Positions 58,766 to 64,000 of a DNA stretch of 64,000 nucleotides are shown here, one piece after another (position 1 is the first letter of the stretch; every line of letters begins with the position of its first letter). Made by a program: the position numbers and the translations under genes. Source of the stretch: Parundibacterium terreum. GTDB taxonomy: Bacteria; Pseudomonadota; Gammaproteobacteria; Burkholderiales; Burkholderiaceae_D. Under the pieces are notes generated by a model that worked only from the letters and a program-made list of their open reading frames with translations, did not search any database and was not told the origin of the DNA. The DNA lies in assembly GCF_014636315.1 (NCBI RefSeq), contig NZ_BMED01000008.1, positions 78,506 to 142,505 of the forward strand, in the 5' to 3' direction.

Positions 58766-60457
58766 TTAGTTTGTTTCTTTGCTACGCTCCTCTTCGCGCA
58801 AGCGCAATACCCGTCTTTGCACCTTGCCCGTGGTGGTCATCGGCAGCGCATCGATGAACTCAATTTCCTTCGGATATTCATACGGCGCCAGCTTGCCGCG
58901 CACATGGGCCTGCAATTCCGCCACCAGCTTGTCGTCGCCCCGGTAGCCTGCGCTCAGAACGATATACGCCTTGACCAGGTTGCCGCGTTCCTTGTCCGGC
59001 TTGGGCACCACGGCCACATTCACCACCGCCGGATGCTTGACCAGGCAGTTTTCGATTTCCGACGGGCCTATGCGATAACCCGCGGCCTTGAACATGTCAT
59101 CAGCGCGGCCCTGATACCACAGGTAGCCATCCGCATCGCGCAGCGCCAGGTCGCCGGTACGGCACCAGTCGCCGGTAAATTTATTACGAGTAGCTTCCGG
59201 GTTCTTCCAGTAGCCGAGGAAGAAAACCGGGTCCGGCGTACCGTGGATATCCAGCCTTTGCATTGCCACTTCTCCACTTTGATTAATGCCGACCTCATTG
59301 CCATCGTCGTCGATGACAGACACCCTGTGCCCAGGATAGGGGCGGCCCATACTGCCGGGCTTGGCCGGCCATTGCTGCACGCTATTGCCGACGATGTAAT
59401 TCATTTCTGTCTGGCCGAACATTTCATTCGGTGTGACGCCAAGTGCGGTCTGGCACCAGCCGAATACCGTGTCTCCCACTGCTTCGCCGGCACTCATGAT
59501 TGCGCGCAGGCTCAGCTTGTATTGCTCGCGCGGTTGCGGACAAGCCTTCATCATCATTTTCAAAGCGGTGGGAAACAGGAAGGTATTGGTGACCGCATAT
59601 TTCTGCATCAGGTAAAACGCAGTGTCGGCCGAAAAGCGGCCCTGGTAGCCGACTATAGGTTTGCCGAAGTAGAGCGTCGGCAGCAGCGCATCCATCAGGC
59701 CGCCGGTCCAGGCCCAGTCGGCGGGGGACCAGAATACATCACGCTCTTGCGGAAACCAGTTCTGCGAAGCGACAAAGCCGGTCAGGTTGCCGATGATGGC
59801 CGACTGCGGCAATAGCGCTCCTTTCGGCGCACCTGTGGTGCCGCTGGTATAGATCAGGATGGCAGGATCCGTGGCCTTGGTAATGGCAGCGCTAAATGTC
59901 TGCGGCATCGCATCCATGTGCTGATGCCAGTCCAGCGCATTCTCCAAGCTGCAATCCAGAGCAACGACAGTTTTTACGGTAGGGCAGGCTGGACGGATTT
60001 GCTGGAAAGCTTCCGCACCGCTTTGATCGACGATCAGCGCCACGGCCTCGCTATGCTGCAGCCGGTATTCGAGCGCTTCCGGCCCGAACAGAAAGGACAG
60101 CGGCATGGCGATTGCGCCCAGTTGCAGGCAAGCCATCATCGTCGCAGCAGTTTCCGGGCGTTGCGGCAAGATGCAGGCGACTACGTCGCCGCGTTGTACG
60201 CCTTGCCGGCTAAGCAACTGGGATAGCTGGTTTGCCTTTTGTTGCAGCTCCGTATAGCTCAGCGTTGCTGTATTTCCCTCTGCATCCTCGAAATACACTG
60301 CGATATTGTTCGCTGTGGCGGGGTCATTGGCCCAGCGATGGCAGCATGCTTGGGCAATATTGAAATCGGCGGGAACTTCCCATCGGAAATCCCGGTAAAG
60401 CTCCTCGTAATGATCCGGCTGTGCCTGATTGCTTGTAGGGGATATCTGCCTGGTCAT
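58766..60457 (-). CDS. AMP-binding acyl-CoA synthetase
   Basis: A 563-residue ANL-superfamily enzyme that activates a carboxylic acid as acyl-AMP and then acyl-CoA. Core motifs are YTSGTTGAPKGALL (about 205-218), GQTEMNYI, a GDWCRTGDLALRDADGYLWYQGRADDMFKAAGYRIGPSEIE block (about 460-500), and the C-terminal lysine region TTTGKVQRRVL. It resembles medium-chain/benzoate-like acyl-CoA synthetases rather than acetyl-CoA synthetase (which is longer). GGAGA precedes the start. It is divergent from an alpha/beta hydrolase gene. Confidence 0.9.
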   Translation of the reverse strand: MTRQISPTSNQAQPDHYEELYRDFRWEVPADFNIAQACCHRWANDPATANNIAVYFEDAEGNTATLSYTELQQKANQLSQLLSRQGVQRGDVVACILPQRPETAATMMACLQLGAIAMPLSFLFGPEALEYRLQHSEAVALIVDQSGAEAFQQIRPACPTVKTVVALDCSLENALDWHQHMDAMPQTFSAAITKATDPAILIYTSGTTGAPKGALLPQSAIIGNLTGFVASQNWFPQERDVFWSPADWAWTGGLMDALLPTLYFGKPIVGYQGRFSADTAFYLMQKYAVTNTFLFPTALKMMMKACPQPREQYKLSLRAIMSAGEAVGDTVFGWCQTALGVTPNEMFGQTEMNYIVGNSVQQWPAKPGSMGRPYPGHRVSVIDDDGNEVGINQSGEVAMQRLDIHGTPDPVFFLGYWKNPEATRNKFTGDWCRTGDLALRDADGYLWYQGRADDMFKAAGYRIGPSEIENCLVKHPAVVNVAVVPKPDKERGNLVKAYIVLSAGYRGDDKLVAELQAHVRGKLAPYEYPKEIEFIDALPMTTTGKVQRRVLRLREEERSKETN

Positions 60458-60579
60458 CGTGTCTCCGGTATAATTATCGAACGGTCGTTCTTTTGTCTGT
60501 GTTCCATCTGTATAAAAACTAAATCAAAGCGGCCTTTACCATTGCCACGGCCCTGGTTGCCTAACCTGCTTAACCTAAT

Positions 60580-61461
60580 ATGAAACCTTCTCGTTCAGAA
60601 TTTATCACGGTCCGCGGACTTCAATATCACATTCGTCACTGGGGTGAAGAAAATTCACCGAAAATCTTCATGATGCATGGCTGGATGGATGTCGCCGCCT
60701 CGTTCCAGTTTGTGGTGGATTGCCTGAAGCAAGATTGGCACGTAATCGCAGGCGACTGGCGTGGCTTCGGCTTGACCCAGACCCCGCCGGGCGACTGTTA
60801 TTGGGCCCCCGATTACCTTGGTGATCTGGACGCCATCTTGCAGCACTTTTCACCCGGGGAGCCGGTGAATTTGCTGGGGCATAGCATGGGCGGCAACGTG
60901 GTCAGCCTGTATGCAGGCATCCGGCCGGAACGCATACGCAAGCTGATCAACCTGGAGGGTTTCGGCATGCCCGCCAGCCATCCTAAGCAGGCGCCAAACC
61001 GCTATCGCAAGTGGCTGGACGAATTGCGCGAGCAACCTGCGTTGCGTACTTACCCTACGCAGGCGGCAGTGGCAGGGCGCTTGCAAAAGACCAATCCTCG
61101 CCTGTCCAACGAAAGGGCGGCTTTTCTGGCGGAACACTGGTCTGCGCAGAATGACGCCGGTGACTGGGAAATCCTGGGCGACCCCGCGCACAAGCTGTCC
61201 AGTCCCCTGCTTTATCAGGTGGAAGAGGTGATGGCCTGCTGGCAGAAAATTACCGCGCCGGTTCTGTGGGTGGAGGCCAATGACACCGATGTGTGGCGCT
61301 GGATGGGGCCGAAAGAGCAGGCCAGGATAGAAATAGACCGCCGGATTGCGCACATCGCCAATGTAAGGACGGCAATGATCATGGATGCCGGCCACATGTT
61401 GCATCATGATCAACCTGAAGTGCTGGCGCAATTGCTGGAAGAATTCCTGGCTGAAAATTAA
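60580..61461 (+). CDS. Alpha/beta hydrolase
   Basis: A 293-residue alpha/beta hydrolase. FMMHGWMDVAASFQ marks the oxyanion strand-loop, DWRGFGLTQTP the next loop, and LLGHSMGGNVVSLYAG the nucleophile elbow with Ser near residue 107. The C-terminal DAGHMLHHDQPE contains the His. Substrate unknown. No clear ribosome site precedes ATG 60580. It is divergent from an acyl-CoA synthetase and could act on related esters or thioesters. Confidence 0.87.
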   Translation: MKPSRSEFITVRGLQYHIRHWGEENSPKIFMMHGWMDVAASFQFVVDCLKQDWHVIAGDWRGFGLTQTPPGDCYWAPDYLGDLDAILQHFSPGEPVNLLGHSMGGNVVSLYAGIRPERIRKLINLEGFGMPASHPKQAPNRYRKWLDELREQPALRTYPTQAAVAGRLQKTNPRLSNERAAFLAEHWSAQNDAGDWEILGDPAHKLSSPLLYQVEEVMACWQKITAPVLWVEANDTDVWRWMGPKEQARIEIDRRIAHIANVRTAMIMDAGHMLHHDQPEVLAQLLEEFLAEN

Positions 61462-61555
61462 GCGCTGAAAGGGTGGGGCTGAGCTTGGCTTGCCCATAGG
61501 AGAAGGCCGTTTCTAGGGTACACTTGAGGGATTCGTTTTTTATTTCCCACAGATC

Positions 61556-62797
61556 ATGAGTGACAAACCTTCCTACGGCTTTACCACCACTATCCTGCAC
61601 GGCGATCGCCAGAAAAGCATAGAGCACGGCTCGCTGCACAAGCCTATCCATACCTCCGTTGCTTTCGGCTACAAGGATGCGCGCGACCTGGCTGCGGTAT
61701 TCCAGGGCAAGCAGCCCGGCTACCGCTATGGCCGCCAGGGCAATCCTACCGTGTCTGCTCTGGAAGACAAGATCACCAAGATGGAAGACGGCTACGCCAC
61801 CATCTGTTTTTCCACCGGCATGGCGGCGATAGGCGCCATCTGCCAATCCCTGTTGCGTGCGGGCGATCATGTGGTGTCATCCGCTTTCCTGTTCGGTAAT
61901 ACCAATAGCCTGTGGCAGACCATGGGTGGGCTGGGTGTCAATGTTGCGTTTGTCGATGCCACGGATGTAAGCAATGTGGAAGCGGCGATTACGCCTGCAA
62001 CCCGCATCGTGTTTGTGGAAACCATTGCCAATCCGCGCACTCAGGTCGCGGATTTGAAGCGCATAGGCGAGCTGTGCCGCGCGCGCGGCATTTTGTATGT
62101 GGTGGACAACACCATGACTTCGCCTTATCTGTTCCGCCCCAAGACTGTAGGGGCAGGGCTGGTAGTGAATGCTTTGACCAAGGCGATTGCAGGCCACGGC
62201 AATGTGCTCGGCGGCGCGCTGACAGATACCGGCCTGTACGACTGGAATGCGTATCCGCATATTGTGGAAAACTATAAAAAATTCCCTGTCATCCAGTGGG
62301 GCATGGCACAGATACGTGCCAAGGCCTTGCGCGATTTCGGCGGCACGCTGGGGCCGGAGGCCGCGCATCACGTCGCCATCGGTGCAGAAACCATGGCCTT
62401 GCGCCAGCAGCGCGAATGCGAGAATGCACAGGCAGTCGCGGAACTGCTGGCAGCAGACGAGCGTGTGGCTGCTGTCCACTATCCGGGTTTGCCGGGACAT
62501 CCGCAGCACCATATCGCCAAGGAGTTGTTCCGTTCCTACGGCGCCTTGCTCAGCTTTGAGCTGCGCGAGGATATAGACTGCTTTGACTTCCTGAACCGCA
62601 TGAAGCTGGCTATCCCCGCCAGCAATCTGGGTGATACACGCACCCTTGTTATTCCGGTTGCACACACCATTTTCTACGAGATGGGTGCAGAGCGCCGTGC
62701 CAGCATGGGCATCGCCGAATCGCTGATACGGGTATCGATAGGCCTGGAAGATACCGAAGACCTGCTGGAAGATTTCCGGCAGGCGTTGGCTGGCTAA
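61556..62797 (+). CDS. Cys/Met-metabolism PLP enzyme (cystathionine gamma-synthase family)
   Basis: A 413-residue PLP-dependent enzyme. Family landmarks are YRYGRQGNPTVSALEDKITKMEDG (about 57-80), FSTGMAAIGAICQSLL, FVETIANPRTQVADL, and the PLP lysine in NALTKAIAGHGN near residue 218, followed by GGALTDTG. It may act as methionine gamma-lyase, O-acetylhomoserine sulfhydrylase or cystathionine gamma-synthase; the sequence alone does not separate these with confidence. No clear ribosome site precedes ATG 61556. It is followed by the permease gene after about 40 nt. Confidence 0.9.
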   Translation: MSDKPSYGFTTTILHGDRQKSIEHGSLHKPIHTSVAFGYKDARDLAAVFQGKQPGYRYGRQGNPTVSALEDKITKMEDGYATICFSTGMAAIGAICQSLLRAGDHVVSSAFLFGNTNSLWQTMGGLGVNVAFVDATDVSNVEAAITPATRIVFVETIANPRTQVADLKRIGELCRARGILYVVDNTMTSPYLFRPKTVGAGLVVNALTKAIAGHGNVLGGALTDTGLYDWNAYPHIVENYKKFPVIQWGMAQIRAKALRDFGGTLGPEAAHHVAIGAETMALRQQRECENAQAVAELLAADERVAAVHYPGLPGHPQHHIAKELFRSYGALLSFELREDIDCFDFLNRMKLAIPASNLGDTRTLVIPVAHTIFYEMGAERRASMGIAESLIRVSIGLEDTEDLLEDFRQALAG

Positions 62798-62839
62798 ATA
62801 ATTAGAGTCAAACTGGGACTACGGTCTGGAAGGACAGGA

Positions 62840-64000
62840 ATGTTGCGGCTTTCTTTTAGTATGACAATGCGCGACTGGCGCGCAGGCGAATTACGCTTCC
62901 TGCTGGTAGCCCTGATGATTGCCGTGGCCTCCCTGTCTTCGGTCGGCTTTTTTGTCGACCGCATGCGCACCGGCCTGAACCGTGACGCTCATCAATTGCT
63001 GGGCGCTGACCTGGTAATCAGCGCAGATCAGCCGGTGAATCCGGCCTGGCGTAGTGAAGCGCAGAAGCGCGGCCTGTCGCTGGCGGAAACGGTGGTATTC
63101 CCCAGCATGGCGATTGCCGGTGTGGGTGACGGGGCCGCGACCAAGCTGGTTTCCATCAAGGCCGTCAGTTCCGGCTATCCCCTGCGCGGCAATTTAAAGC
63201 TGGTCCAGGGCAAGGCGGAAACGACCACGACGGAAACACCTGCCGCCGGCACCGTATGGGTGGACCCCGCGATGCTCCCCGGCCTTAACCTGAAAGTAGG
63301 CGACCAGCTCAAGCTGGGCGACAAGTCTTTTAATGTGGCGCAGATCATTGCCAACGAGCCTGATCGCGGCGCTTCTTTTATGAACTTCATGCCGCGCGTG
63401 ATGATTTCCAAGCAGGATCTGGCAGGCACCAATCTGATACAGGACGGCTCCCGCGTCACTTATCGCTTGCTGGTCGCCGGTCCTGCCAAAACCGCCCAGG
63501 CTTTCCAGAAATGGCTGCAGGATACGATAGAACAGAATGATGTCAAAGGCGTGCGGCTGGAATCGCTGGAAACCGGGCGGCCGGAAATGCGTGCCACGCT
63601 GGACAGGGCAGAGCAATTCCTGTCGCTGGTCAGCCTGCTGTCCGCAATGCTGGCAGCGGTGGCTGTGGCGATGGCGGCACGACGCTTCATGCTGCGCCAC
63701 CTGGACGCGTGCGCCATGCTGCGCTGCCTGGGATTGACGCAAAACCAGGCCACGTCCATGTACCTGGTTGAATTCCTGATGGTAGGTATTGCCGGCAGCC
63801 TGGCCGGCGTGATGCTGGGATTCGCCGGCCATTATGTGTTGCTGGAGTGGCTGGGGAAACTGGTTTCCAATGATTTGCCCGGCGCCAGTTGGTTGCCTGT
63901 ATGGCAGGGCCTTGCTACCGGTTTGCTGTTGCTGATCGGCTTTGCCTTGCCGCCGATACTGCAGTTGCGTAATGTACCGCATAACCGCGTGATACGCCGC
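62840..64000 (+). CDS. FtsX-type ABC permease (YbbP-like), truncated at window edge
   Basis: At least 387 residues are visible, open to the right edge. The start is ATG 62840 (MLRLSFSMTMRDWRAGELRF) with AGGA upstream. A first TM helix (LRFLLVALMIAVASLSSVGFF) is followed by a periplasmic MacB-PCD-like domain (about 40-245) with TVWVDPAMLPGLNLKVGDQLKLG. A cluster of three or four TM helices begins near 255 (LVSLLSAMLAAVAVAMAARRFML). YbbP-like permeases pair with YbbA-type ATPases in lipoprotein/lysophospholipid export; the partner is not in view. Confidence 0.88.
   Translation, partial: MLRLSFSMTMRDWRAGELRFLLVALMIAVASLSSVGFFVDRMRTGLNRDAHQLLGADLVISADQPVNPAWRSEAQKRGLSLAETVVFPSMAIAGVGDGAATKLVSIKAVSSGYPLRGNLKLVQGKAETTTTETPAAGTVWVDPAMLPGLNLKVGDQLKLGDKSFNVAQIIANEPDRGASFMNFMPRVMISKQDLAGTNLIQDGSRVTYRLLVAGPAKTAQAFQKWLQDTIEQNDVKGVRLESLETGRPEMRATLDRAEQFLSLVSLLSAMLAAVAVAMAARRFMLRHLDACAMLRCLGLTQNQATSMYLVEFLMVGIAGSLAGVMLGFAGHYVLLEWLGKLVSNDLPGASWLPVWQGLATGLLLLIGFALPPILQLRNVPHNRVIRR

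Overview
The window looks like chromosomal DNA of a Burkholderiales beta-proteobacterium, most likely from the Oxalobacteraceae (Herminiimonas/Collimonas/Janthinobacterium-like). This is inferred from gene order and protein style (pyrG-eno-ftsB, metR/metE, moeA-moaD-moaE, a large hopanoid cluster); no database search was run. Coding density is high and the backbone is GC-rich. One internal segment of about 9.5 kb is visibly AT-richer, loosely packed and built from accessory genes.

Region by region: 1-7,150 holds a truncated GlxA-type regulator, an EamA-like exporter, a DUF1272 zinc-ribbon-like protein, a PhzF-family protein, the molybdenum cofactor genes moeA-moaD-moaE followed by crcB, proline iminopeptidase and an unknown protein. 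7,190-9,890 is clpB with a clear sigma-32 promoter and a terminator. 10,758-26,548 is a hopanoid locus: shc and hpnG, then hpnN-mlaA, hpnM, and the opposite-strand operon ispH-hpnH-hpnI-hpnJ-hpnK-hpnL, then hpnA and a ferritin-like diiron protein. These cover hopene cyclisation, side-chain addition and maturation, isoprenoid precursor supply, and lipid transport to or from the outer membrane.

26,700-36,440 carries regulators, two secreted proteins of unknown function in an operon, an alpha/beta hydrolase, an RraA/HMG-aldolase family protein, divergent metR and metE with a MetR box, and tRNA-Pro(CGG).

36,701-49,452 holds tatD and then comEC, which is cut in two by the accessory island. The island (about 38,279-47,762) is flanked by a 5-bp direct repeat CCAAT. 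Its ends carry an inverted 13-bp motif (CAATTAAAACCTG) and several TTATTTGTCAC repeats. I see no complete transposase or recombinase gene in it. Its cargo is an AbiEi/AbiEii type IV toxin-antitoxin/phage-defence pair under a 13-bp inverted repeat, a SLATT/DUF4231-like two-TM protein, a heparin-lyase-I-like protein, a large secreted protein, a protein ending in an IS5-type helix-turn-helix, a small membrane protein, a frameshifted HAD-type gene with a downstream partner, and gene fragments. The island should abolish full-length ComEC and hence probably natural DNA uptake.

49,552-64,000 returns to backbone genes: an alpha/beta hydrolase, lpxR-like lipid A deacylase, pyrG, eno, ftsB, hslO with a gamma-carbonic anhydrase, a DUF455 protein, a FlgT-like secreted protein, an acyl-CoA synthetase, another alpha/beta hydrolase, a Met/Cys PLP enzyme and a truncated FtsX-type permease. 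The interrupted comEC and its transposase-less defence island are the most unusual part of the window.
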